Shown: piece by piece, positions 1 to 7,284 of the stretch
How the letters are laid out: every line of letters begins with the position of its first letter
Position numbering within the stretch: position 1 is the first letter of the stretch
Source of the DNA: a bacterium
Lineage (GTDB): Bacteria; Babelota; Babeliae; Babelales; GCA-2401785
Length of the DNA stretch: 15,870 nt
Direction of reading: 5' to 3'
NCBI GenBank assembly: GCA_030629865.1
Contig: DAOVOC010000009.1
Location: forward strand, 1-15,870
The notes under the pieces: generated by a model
What the model saw: only the letters and a program-made list of their open reading frames with translations
Databases searched by the model: none
Told to the model about the DNA's origin: nothing
Program-made: the position numbers and the translations under genes

Positions 1-2
1 GC

Positions 3-338
3 AATACTCAGTTTATTGGTGCAAATTTTATATCCGTTGATATGAGTCATGCGAATTTGGAGTATGCTACTTTTGATGGTGCAATACTGAAAAATGTTGA
101 TTTTTCCAACGCTTTTTTAATTCATGCAAGTTTTAAAAATGTTATTTTTAAAAACTGTAAATTTATTGGTTCAATTTGCTCTGGGACTGATTTTTCCGGT
201 GCAACATTTGAGGGCGAAAATGACTTTGCTTTGGCTGATCTGTCTGATGCAAAAATAACTGGCGAGCAGTTGCAGCAAATAACTAATCTTGAAAGCGGAA
301 CATTGCCAAACGATAAAATTTATGAGACAAAAATCTAG
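3..338 (+). CDS. Pentapeptide-repeat protein, 3' part
   Basis: The reading frame is open from base 3 with no stop, so the gene begins outside the window; the ATG at 42 is internal. The visible residues follow the A(N/D)LXX / XXFXX five-residue pattern of the pentapeptide-repeat family: GANFI, HANLE, ATFDG, KNVDF, ASFKN, KNCKF, GTDFS and GATFE. Such repeats fold into a right-handed quadrilateral beta-helix. Family members have varied and often unknown roles, including protein-protein contact and gyrase protection. The last 40 or so residues (GEQLQQITNLESGTLPND) leave the repeat and resemble the usual C-terminal cap of this family. It ends in TAG 34 bases before sbcC and may be cotranscribed with it. 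Function beyond the fold cannot be given. Confidence 0.8.
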   Translation, partial: NTQFIGANFISVDMSHANLEYATFDGAILKNVDFSNAFLIHASFKNVIFKNCKFIGSICSGTDFSGATFEGENDFALADLSDAKITGEQLQQITNLESGTLPNDKIYETKI

Positions 339-372
339 TCGATAACATACATTTTTAAATCTGGCGGTTGTT

Positions 373-3093
373 GTGATTCCCCGTAAGTTGCAGCTTAAAA
401 ATTTTCTCAGCTACGGTGATACATTGCAGACTATTGATTTTTCGTCCCATTCGCTAATCTGTTTTTCGGGGAAAAATGGCCATGGGAAATCGGCTCTTCT
501 TGATGCCATTACATGGGCGCTGTGGGGGCAAGCTAGAAAAGTTTCTGGGGCATCTAAGCCTGACGAAGGCCTTTTGCGCCTTGGACAGAGTAAGATGCTT
601 GTTAGTTTTGAATTTGAACTTACTGGCCGTGTTTTTCGCGTGCGGCGTGAATTTTTTAAAACTTATTCAAGGCCCATAACAGCCTTAGATCTTGAAGTGC
701 ATGATTTAGGATCTGACAAGTTTGTTTCCTTGACTGAAAAAACGATGCGGCAAACACAGGCTAAGCTTGAAGATCTTTTAAAAATAGATTTTTCGACATT
801 TTCGAATTCATCTTTTTTGCGTCAGGGTTCTGCCGACGAATTTTCTAAAAAAACGCCTCGTGAGCGCAAGCAAGTTCTAGCAAAAATTTTAGGAATCGAT
901 CGTTTTGATCAGTATCACCAAACGGCTATGGAGCAGGTTCGCAGCCTGCAGCAGGAGGGGGCTACCATGCAGGCGCTTCGCGAGCGCATTGCAGACGAGG
1001 TGGAAAAGCAACCTGAGCTTGAAATAAAGCTTGGTGAATATCTGGCCAAGTTGGATGAGCTTGGCCTTCAAGGGCAGGTTGCAGAAAAGAACGTCTGGTT
1101 GCTTGAGCGTAAAAAAAATAAATTTGATGTGGTGTTGCAAGAAATTACGCTTGTGAGTAGCGAGCGTGACGAATTAAAAACCCGATTTATTGAGTGTGCT
1201 GGCCAATGGCGCAGACATCATGTACAAATTTTAAGCATTCCATGTGGTAAATCTCTTGAGCGTGAGCTTAAAAAGGTTGCTGCAAAAGATGCTGAGCTTC
1301 GCAAAAAACAAACATTAAAGAACGAGCTTGACCGCAAGGCTATTGATATCGAAAAGGCGGAGCAGCAGCGATTGCTGACTTTTAGGCAGGAGTTGGATGT
1401 AAAGCTTAACCAGCAAAGGCAGGATCTAGAGAAAGAGCGAACCCATGTTGCAACTTTTAGTTCGCAATTCGAGGCCATTTGCGCAGAAAGTACAAGAATT
1501 GCACAGCGTATCGAAGCACTTGAAAAGCAAGTTGCTGATGGTGCAAAAGATGAAGCAGAAGGAAAGAAACTAGGCTTAGAGCTTGTAGAAGTGCGCGCTC
1601 AGTTCGAAAAAAGGCGATCGTTTTATCAGGTGCTTGTTCAAAAAGGAAATTGGTTTTCTAAGCTTAAATCTGAGCTTGATCATAAGCAGGGTGCGGTGTG
1701 CCGTGATAACAATCCATGCTGTCCATTATGCGAACAAATGCTTTCGGCAAAGCGTAAGCGGTTTTTGGGAGCGCAGGTTGCTAATGAATTGAACCACTGC
1801 AAGCACTGTCTTGAGCGAATAAAGCATTTGATTCCACGGCTAAAAAAGATACTTTTCGACCAGCACGAGTCGCTAAATTTACTACAAAAAAAGGTTGCAC
1901 AGTACGAGCAGAAGGCCGGAAGGCTAGTAGAAGTTGCAAATGAATGCCAGCGGCTATTGCAAGAACAAAAAATGTGCGAAACCAAAAAGAAAAAAGCTGA
2001 GGCTTTGTTTAATCAAGAAGAAGAAAAAGTAAAAAATAGTGAAAAGTATTTGGTGGTTCTTTTAAAGCATGTACAAAAAGCGATTGAAACTGACAAAGAA
2101 CTATGCCAAATGCGCCAAGAACTTAAAGAGGTACAAAAAAGCCGCGAGCAGAATATTTATGATGAAGCAGAGCATAAGGATATTGTAAAAACACTAGAAG
2201 TTTTGCAACATAAGCGCGACCAAGCATCTCATGTAGAAAAATTGCGCCTTGATCAGGCGCGTCGTCGTCAGGAGCTGCTACACATTCGTGAGCAAATTAA
2301 AAAACTTAATGAAAAGTTAAAAAAACTTTCTCCTGAGTGTGATGATGCCGGGGACGATGTTGAAACATGCAATGTTAAAACATGCGATGTTTTAACACTT
2401 GAATCCGATTTGGCCAAAGCACGTCAGAATCTTTCTTTGTTAATAAAAGAACGCGAGAGGCTTTTGCAGGAAAAAGCGACCGTGCGCAGTGAGCTGCAAA
2501 GGATTGAAAAGTTGAAGGGTGAGTTGGTTGGTTTGGATAAGAAACTAAATTTTTTGGCTGAAGAAAGTGCTGATTTTCAGCATTTGGCCCAAGCATTTGG
2601 CAAAAACGGTATTCAGGCGCTTCTTATCGAAAATGCTGTGCCAGAAATTGAAGATGAAGCAAACCGGCTACTTTCCCGCCTTACGGATAACCAAGCGCAA
2701 GTTTTTATTGAATCGCAGCGTGATATGAAAAAAGGTGGCGTGCGCGAATCGCTCGATATAAAAATTTCTGACACCAGTGGTATTCGCCCGTACGAAATGT
2801 TTTCTGGTGGTGAAGCATTTAGAATTGATTTTTCTTTGCGCATTGCAGTTTCAAAACTTTTGGCACGCCGCGCCGGTGCTGCGTTACAGACATTAATTAT
2901 TGACGAAGGTTTTGGTTCGCAAGACGAAGAAGGCCTTTCTCGGCTTATGGATGCACTTTATATTGTGCGAGAAGATTTTTCTAAGGTTATCGTTGTTTCC
3001 CACCTTCCTGCGCTTAAAGATCGCTTTCCAGTTCACTTTACTGTAACAAAGGGGCCGCTCGGGTCTTACGTTACCGTTGAAGAGCGAGGATAG
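373..3093 (+). CDS. sbcC: SbcC/Rad50-like SMC-type DNA repair ATPase
   Basis: A 906-aa protein with the full architecture of SbcC/Rad50, the ATPase subunit of the SbcCD (Mre11-Rad50-type) nuclease that processes DNA ends and hairpins. The N-terminal ATPase half has Walker A GKNGHGKS at residues 33-40 and a Q-loop-like region near FSNSSFLRQGSADEF. Two long coiled-coil arms (about 180-440 and 470-720) flank a zinc-hook CPLC at 450-453. The C-terminal half has the ABC signature SGGE at 811-814, Walker B LIIDEGFG with D844/E845, and the H-loop His877 (VVSHL). The start is GTG at 373, placing the conserved LKNFLSYG segment near the N-terminus as in the family. No sbcD is in the window. Its last 16 codons or so are duplicated about 890 bases downstream (3938-3998), where the copy encodes three extra residues, so the present C-terminus may have been altered by insertion of the downstream cassette. 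Confidence 0.93.
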   Translation: MIPRKLQLKNFLSYGDTLQTIDFSSHSLICFSGKNGHGKSALLDAITWALWGQARKVSGASKPDEGLLRLGQSKMLVSFEFELTGRVFRVRREFFKTYSRPITALDLEVHDLGSDKFVSLTEKTMRQTQAKLEDLLKIDFSTFSNSSFLRQGSADEFSKKTPRERKQVLAKILGIDRFDQYHQTAMEQVRSLQQEGATMQALRERIADEVEKQPELEIKLGEYLAKLDELGLQGQVAEKNVWLLERKKNKFDVVLQEITLVSSERDELKTRFIECAGQWRRHHVQILSIPCGKSLERELKKVAAKDAELRKKQTLKNELDRKAIDIEKAEQQRLLTFRQELDVKLNQQRQDLEKERTHVATFSSQFEAICAESTRIAQRIEALEKQVADGAKDEAEGKKLGLELVEVRAQFEKRRSFYQVLVQKGNWFSKLKSELDHKQGAVCRDNNPCCPLCEQMLSAKRKRFLGAQVANELNHCKHCLERIKHLIPRLKKILFDQHESLNLLQKKVAQYEQKAGRLVEVANECQRLLQEQKMCETKKKKAEALFNQEEEKVKNSEKYLVVLLKHVQKAIETDKELCQMRQELKEVQKSREQNIYDEAEHKDIVKTLEVLQHKRDQASHVEKLRLDQARRRQELLHIREQIKKLNEKLKKLSPECDDAGDDVETCNVKTCDVLTLESDLAKARQNLSLLIKERERLLQEKATVRSELQRIEKLKGELVGLDKKLNFLAEESADFQHLAQAFGKNGIQALLIENAVPEIEDEANRLLSRLTDNQAQVFIESQRDMKKGGVRESLDIKISDTSGIRPYEMFSGGEAFRIDFSLRIAVSKLLARRAGAALQTLIIDEGFGSQDEEGLSRLMDALYIVREDFSKVIVVSHLPALKDRFPVHFTVTKGPLGSYVTVEERG

Positions 3094-3096
3094 GGT
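3048..3096 (+). repeat. sbcC 3'-end repeat, copy A (within the gene)
   Basis: The last codons of sbcC plus the stop. It matches 3938-3998, with a 21-base identical block (3071-3091 versus 3970-3990) and a 12-base identical block GGGGCCGCTCGG (3051-3062 versus 3941-3952). Copy A lacks 9 bases present in copy B, and 3 bases next to the stop. Both differences are multiples of three. Confidence 0.85.
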
Positions 3097-3100
3097 GGTG

Positions 3101-3436
3101 CTATCTTCCTCTTCTTAGAGCTGCTGCATATGTCATTTGATAGAAATATTTTTCCCACTGTTCATCGGTGGTGTTGTATTCATTATCAAAGACAAAGTGG
3201 TCAACCAGAGCCTCTCTGGTTCTGCAAATTTCCCGGAGTCTTTTTATGTTTTTGGGATCGCGAATTGTAAGATCAAGTAGTTCGAGAGCTCGGTAGAAGG
3301 AATTTTTACTGTATTCATTATCGCCTTTGTTTTTCCAGTTGATAGTTCTGAAGATTTCGCTTCCGACGTTGGCGAGTTGTTCGACCAGGCAAAATTGCTG
3401 CCACCTGCCCGCTGCCATTGATTTGTGTTGAATCAT
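3101..3436 (-). CDS. Small helical protein, partner of the DUF5674 gene
   Basis: A 111-aa protein rich in predicted helix. The segment around IFRTINWKNKGDNEYSKNSF, then RALELLDLTIRDPKN and EALVDHFVFDNEY, resembles a conserved bacterial hypothetical family I know from sequence but cannot name; its function is unknown to me. The ATG overlaps the stop of the upstream gene as ATGA (3433-3436), a translational-coupling arrangement, so the two products are probably made together. It ends in TAG 7 bases from the convergent sbcC stop, with no visible terminator between them. There is no signal peptide or membrane segment, so a cytoplasmic role is expected. The tight pairing could suit a two-component module of the toxin-antitoxin kind, but nothing in the residues proves that. 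Confidence 0.75.
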   Translation of the reverse strand: MIQHKSMAAGRWQQFCLVEQLANVGSEIFRTINWKNKGDNEYSKNSFYRALELLDLTIRDPKNIKRLREICRTREALVDHFVFDNEYNTTDEQWEKYFYQMTYAAALRRGR

Positions 3437-3792
3437 TTTTTTACCAATGTTTTAACAATGCTGAGTATTTTTTTTTGAATTTTTAGATCATCTACTCCGC
3501 GTGTTTTATTGCCCCATGATGGTCTTAGGTTAATCATCGAATCAAATTCAACCCAACTTTCGATATTTGCAAAGTTTTTTTGTGCTTTTTGAGGATACAG
3601 GTTTATTCCCCAAAGATCATCTTGTTCTGAACCTTTTTCAAGAAGAAATTGCTCTTCGTCGCAATGCATTTCAGCATCAACTGCCATGATTCCTCTTTTT
3701 ATATCGACTACGGTTTTAACCAGATCGCCAAAATGATTTTGTGACATTTCAAGGATAGTGTTCATGGAAATTTCTTTGTCTACGATTAACAT
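3433..3792 (-). CDS. DUF5674-family protein
   Basis: A 119-aa protein whose core matches my recollection of DUF5674. It contains FGDLVKTVVDIKRGIMAVDAEMHCDEE (residues 21-47), QDDLWGINLYP, WVEFDSMINLRPS.GN.TRGVDD, and a terminal helix. DUF5674 is a widespread small family without known activity; the conserved acidic and Asn/Arg residues could form an active site, but this is inference. The ATG at 3792 is preceded by AAGGAAC at a suitable distance. It is the first gene of a two-gene minus-strand unit and overlaps the next by four bases. A good promoter lies just upstream (3828-3856). The unit lies between two copies of the sbcC tail, pointing to acquisition as a cassette. Confidence 0.82.
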   Translation of the reverse strand: MLIVDKEISMNTILEMSQNHFGDLVKTVVDIKRGIMAVDAEMHCDEEQFLLEKGSEQDDLWGINLYPQKAQKNFANIESWVEFDSMINLRPSWGNKTRGVDDLKIQKKILSIVKTLVKK

Positions 3793-3827
3793 TTATGTTC
3801 CTTTGAATTTGTGTTGTAGATTTCAAC

Positions 3828-3856
3828 AGCATATTTTACCTTATTTGTTGGGTCAA
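3828..3856 (-). promoter_or_regulatory. Sigma70-like promoter of the DUF5674 unit
   Basis: Read on the minus strand, -35 TTGACC (3856-3851) is followed by a 17-base spacer and -10 TATGCT (3833-3828). The predicted start of transcription near 3821 leaves a leader of about 30 bases before the ATG at 3792. The match is 5/6 and 4/6 to consensus with ideal spacing, so the cassette carries its own promoter. Confidence 0.5.
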
Positions 3857-3937
3857 ATCATTGGTAACCTTGAAGCGTAATATGACCAGGTACGGGTACT
3901 TGTTGGAGCAGAAGTTTTTAAATGAGGCAAAATATAA

Positions 3938-3998
3938 AAAGGGGCCGCTCGGTTTTCTTGGATCTTATGTTACCGTTGAAGAGCGAGGATAATAGGGT
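3938..3998 (+). repeat. sbcC 3'-end repeat, copy B (detached remnant)
   Basis: A second copy of the sbcC tail, encoding KGPLGFLGSYVTVEERG then TAA, against KGPLGSYVTVEERG then TAG in the intact gene. The extra FLG codons and the taa/tag difference show that this is not a simple recent copy of the present gene end. It may be the original 3' end of sbcC, displaced by the 3101-3792 cassette. It can be read as the end of a 36-codon ORF beginning at ATG 3882, whose first 20 residues are unrelated to SbcC. Confidence 0.8.
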
Positions 3999-4202
3999 AT
4001 TGGCATGTCTACCTTCTGCAGCTAAGATGTTCCAGATTCCTGCTTTGCTGTGGTAAGGTGGGCTCCGTTATTAGACTGTTCGGGTTGGCGGTGCTTCTGG
4101 AGGCACGATACAAGAGGAGGAGGGTGGCTTAGAAAAACTTTTTTCGAAGTGTTCTTTTTTGTAAAACATGTATCTTCTGACCAGGAGCGAAGGAGATTTT
4201 TG
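3999..4202 (+). other. Non-coding leader before the 974-aa secreted protein
   Basis: About 200 bases without a convincing gene. The frame of the next gene is open back to 4050, but the translation there (Trp/Arg-rich, MVRWAPLLDCSGW...) is not protein-like and precedes a clear signal peptide, so it is taken as untranslated. The stretch contains a purine-rich AAGAGGAGGAGGG run near 4110-4122 and the true ribosome-binding site AGGAG at 4191-4195. I see no clear promoter, terminator or known riboswitch. Confidence 0.35.
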
Positions 4203-7127
4203 ATGAAGACATCAAGGATTTTAGTAATTTTGGGAGCCGTGATTTGCTCTCTACCAGCAGGCCTCGAAGCTCGATGGGCAACGGCAGCAGCAGGTGCTGC
4301 TGATATGTATCTCGCGGGTAAATTTGATCAAATAAATAAAAGATATTATACAGCCAATGTTGGCGCAGCCGCGACAACAAAAACAGTTCAAAGATTCGTA
4401 GATCCTGCAGCCGGTACGGCTGTCGGAACACCGCTAGTAGCTGATACCACATTTAGTACCCCAGCAACTGCAATAGTTAATGGCGTTGCCGCTCAAATAA
4501 ATCCAATTTATAATAAGCAGGTTGGTGCCGATGGAGGCTCCGGCGTCAATCTTTTTTCTCTTGCTGGAACAAAACCAATTGTTGTTAATCAAGTAGATAA
4601 AACCAAATTTCACTTGGTTGATAATGTAACGGATGGTTCTGCGGTAATTAGCTCAATTGCTTTCAGAGAATTTGATAATGCCACCTCTGGTGTAATTTCT
4701 GCTGTTGCTGGTGGTGTTATTGGCTCTGATACATACGTTTTTGCTTCTGCTTATGCAACTGGTATTGCTAACTTTTCGACAACCGGCGGTACCGTTAGAG
4801 CATTTAAGCGCAATGGAACAACCAACACTTTTGACGAAGTTGGTGCTGGTACCAAAAAGGTAATGAAAATACCCGATGTTGCTGGTGCCCCAACAGCGTA
4901 CAAAGAAGGTGAGCTTTTTAATGAAGTTTATGCTTCTGATGGTGTACAGGAGCTTGTTGGTGATGAAGATATTCTTTATGTAAAAGACATGCATTGGGAT
5001 TCCACGCTTGAACGTCTTTTTATAGGGCTTGAACTTAATAGCTCTCTTGCAGATTCTGACAAACAAGGTGTTTTGATTGGTCGAATTGCATCGGCTACTG
5101 ATGCAGGTTTGTACACAAATGTAACCGCCGGTGATTTGCTTGTTGAGGGTTGTTGTCCTTTAGCTGCAATTGGTGCAGCAAGTGGTTCCGCTCACGCTAT
5201 TGCTACAAACGATACTTTTAATCTTTTGGTTAATAAAGTAAAGACAATGCACACCTCGACAGGCTTTTCTTACTTGATTACTCAAGCCGACATTGATGAC
5301 AACGACAACGCAGTTTCGGCAATGAAAGTATTTGCATTACCTATTGTTGATGGAAGTACTGCTACTGCAAACAATATAGGTAAACTTGCAAAAGTTACGG
5401 CATCTACAAATATTTGGACTGCTGATCCTGATGCGGTTGCTGGTGTTGACGAAGTTCTGATTGGTAACCATGCCTCTACAGCAGACAGTGTTCCTGGTGT
5501 AGTTGGTGGTGGTGTTGTTGTCCCTACATCTGCTCAGACATCTGATGTAATAACAGACATGCAAGTTGTTGGAGATACAGTATTTGTAACTTCTACTTCT
5601 GGTGGAACTGGTGAGCTTGGTATTTTTGCAAGTACTGCAATTTTCAGCAAGGCCGGAACAATCCAAGCATGGACTTCATGGACACGTGTTGGTGGTGTTT
5701 ACACAGGCGTCTACCATATGGCTATGGATACGGCAACAGGCAATATCTGGCATACATACCAAACAACAGATGCTGCAGATACAGTTGGCTTAACGCAATG
5801 GTTTGGCGGTAATGCTGCCGCTGGATATGGCCTAGCTGAATTGAGAACAACTACAGATATTGGTATTGACAATTCCCTGCCTATAACAGCTGGTGGTGTT
5901 TATTCTGCAACACACTTTGGTGCGATGACTCCTGGTCTTTACAATGGTGTTGGTTCTGCCGGACATTCGTGGATTGTTTTCACTGGTAACAAGGAAGTTG
6001 TTGCTGCACGAACCGGTGGTGGTACACAGACGGCTCCCGCTCTGCTTCCTACTGTTCCAGGATCTGATTACTCTGCAACTTATGTTGAAGATTTCACTGA
6101 TGCCGCTTTAGGCGATCTAGGTGAAGTTTACTGTTCTGAGTTTGCTCGTGATGGTGCCGTTGCCAATACTGGGTGGCTTTTTGCAGGTGGTCAAAATGGA
6201 CTGGCTGTTTGGAGTGTGGATGCATCTGGCGCTGGTTGGGCTGCTGGAAGTGGCCTTGCCAATGCTGCAGGATTGGGCACTGCTACATTTAAGAAGCTGG
6301 CTGGAATTACCGGACCAGTATATGCCATGCGAGCGGATGGTGTGAACTTGTATGTAATGACAGACAAACAGCTTCTTCGTATTCCTATGGCTGCAAACAA
6401 GTTTGATCTTGCAGTTACTGCTGCGATAGGTGCTACGGTTATTTATCAGTGTGCTGCTGACGAATGGATGCTTTGTATGGAACCTGTTGCTGGAAGTAAT
6501 GATGCTTCTGTGGTTGAAGCGCGAGGCTATCTTGCAACAACTAAGGGTTTATATTTCCAAACCGATTGGACAGCAAGTATTTCTGCGACAAACTGGCAAG
6601 CCGTGGCTACAACAGTACCTCTTCCAACTGGCAAGGGTCCTGTCCTTGGAATGAAGTTTCTTCAAGGTACTCAAGCTGCTGCAGCTGGTTCGGTAATTGG
6701 TAATCTTTATGTTCTTGTAGGTTCACTTGCTAAAAACGAAGCAAGACTGTATCGGTATTCAGTAACAGGAACTTCCGCTGCAGCAAATGGATTAATCGAG
6801 CCGACTGTTCTTGATAGCAATTCTACCAATGTTGGTGCTGAAATATTCACCGTGTATGACACATCTGGACTTCAGGAGAACTTTGGTGCACTCAGGTACA
6901 ATTGCATGATCAATGGTGTTGGGTTTACTGGACTTTCCAAGACTTGTGGATGTTCAACAGTCTTGAATACCTTCCCATTGGGAACGGGAACAACTCCAAC
7001 AGAAACTGCTGCTGCATTTGACCTTGCACTTGGGCACGAACCAATGTATTTTGCAGATCTAGTACACAACACTGCAAATGGCGCACTCATTGCTGCTGGT
7101 AGCTTTGGTGTAAGATTCCAAGAATAA
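4203..7127 (+). CDS. Large secreted/surface protein, paralogue of the 12208-14904 product
   Basis: A 974-aa exported protein of no family I recognise. The start at 4203 is chosen because AGGAG lies 7 bases upstream and the N-terminus is then a Sec signal peptide (MKTSRILVILGAVICSLPAGLEA, cleavage near residue 23). The mature part is rich in Ala, Gly, Thr and Val and has many short alternating hydrophobic stretches ending in Gly/Asp turns (for example TGWLFAGGQNGLAVWSV, GPVYAMRADGVNLYVMTDKQLL, ARGYLATTKGLYFQ). This pattern suits a repeated beta-sheet fold such as a propeller, though that is inference. No transmembrane segment is seen after the signal. It aligns along most of its length with the protein at 12208-14904 (shared GIFASTAIF/GMFASTALF, GWLFAGG, YLATT). 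The composition and strong ribosome-binding site suggest an abundant surface or periplasmic protein. The next gene encodes a putative outer-membrane protein. Confidence 0.85.
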   Translation: MKTSRILVILGAVICSLPAGLEARWATAAAGAADMYLAGKFDQINKRYYTANVGAAATTKTVQRFVDPAAGTAVGTPLVADTTFSTPATAIVNGVAAQINPIYNKQVGADGGSGVNLFSLAGTKPIVVNQVDKTKFHLVDNVTDGSAVISSIAFREFDNATSGVISAVAGGVIGSDTYVFASAYATGIANFSTTGGTVRAFKRNGTTNTFDEVGAGTKKVMKIPDVAGAPTAYKEGELFNEVYASDGVQELVGDEDILYVKDMHWDSTLERLFIGLELNSSLADSDKQGVLIGRIASATDAGLYTNVTAGDLLVEGCCPLAAIGAASGSAHAIATNDTFNLLVNKVKTMHTSTGFSYLITQADIDDNDNAVSAMKVFALPIVDGSTATANNIGKLAKVTASTNIWTADPDAVAGVDEVLIGNHASTADSVPGVVGGGVVVPTSAQTSDVITDMQVVGDTVFVTSTSGGTGELGIFASTAIFSKAGTIQAWTSWTRVGGVYTGVYHMAMDTATGNIWHTYQTTDAADTVGLTQWFGGNAAAGYGLAELRTTTDIGIDNSLPITAGGVYSATHFGAMTPGLYNGVGSAGHSWIVFTGNKEVVAARTGGGTQTAPALLPTVPGSDYSATYVEDFTDAALGDLGEVYCSEFARDGAVANTGWLFAGGQNGLAVWSVDASGAGWAAGSGLANAAGLGTATFKKLAGITGPVYAMRADGVNLYVMTDKQLLRIPMAANKFDLAVTAAIGATVIYQCAADEWMLCMEPVAGSNDASVVEARGYLATTKGLYFQTDWTASISATNWQAVATTVPLPTGKGPVLGMKFLQGTQAAAAGSVIGNLYVLVGSLAKNEARLYRYSVTGTSAAANGLIEPTVLDSNSTNVGAEIFTVYDTSGLQENFGALRYNCMINGVGFTGLSKTCGCSTVLNTFPLGTGTTPTETAAAFDLALGHEPMYFADLVHNTANGALIAAGSFGVRFQE

Positions 7128-7135
7128 TTGTTAGT

Positions 7136-7158
7136 GGGGGGGAGCAAAACTCCCCTCT
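7136..7158 (+). terminator. Possible weak terminator after the 974-aa gene
   Basis: GGGGAG (7139-7144) pairs with CTCCCC (7150-7155) around a CAAAA loop, 11 bases after the stop codon. The following TCTTA is not a good T-run, so termination would be partial; the hairpin could equally stabilise the mRNA end. Confidence 0.4.
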
Positions 7159-7196
7159 TAACGTTTCCTGATTACAGGGGGTAATTCGCGGAAATG

Positions 7197-7224
7197 TTGA
7201 AATTCAGGTAGCAAACGTTAGAAA
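7197..7224 (+). promoter_or_regulatory. Tentative promoter before the OMP-like gene
   Basis: TTGAAA (7197-7202), a 16-base spacer and TAGAAA (7219-7224), about 60 bases before the ATG at 7285. Each hexamer is an imperfect match, and readthrough from the preceding gene is an equally good explanation for expression. Confidence 0.25.
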
Positions 7225-7284
7225 TTATCGGAGCGGGATTTGGTAATAATCGGCTCTGGAAAGTGCCTAGGAGGAAAGTAGGAC

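Noticed and set aside
4050..4202. 51-codon N-terminal extension of the 974-aa protein
   Set aside because: It would place unlikely Trp/Arg-rich sequence ahead of a clear signal peptide, while AGGAG is well placed for ATG 4203.
4203..4272. Lipoprotein signal in the 974-aa protein (Cys15)
   Set aside because: The residue before Cys15 is Ile, not Gly/Ala/Ser, so the lipobox does not fit; ordinary Sec cleavage near residue 23 is preferred.
4653..5066. 137-codon minus-strand frame inside the 974-aa gene
   Set aside because: It is antisense to a clearly coding frame, with Ser/Asn/Thr/Cys-rich shadow composition and no initiation signal.
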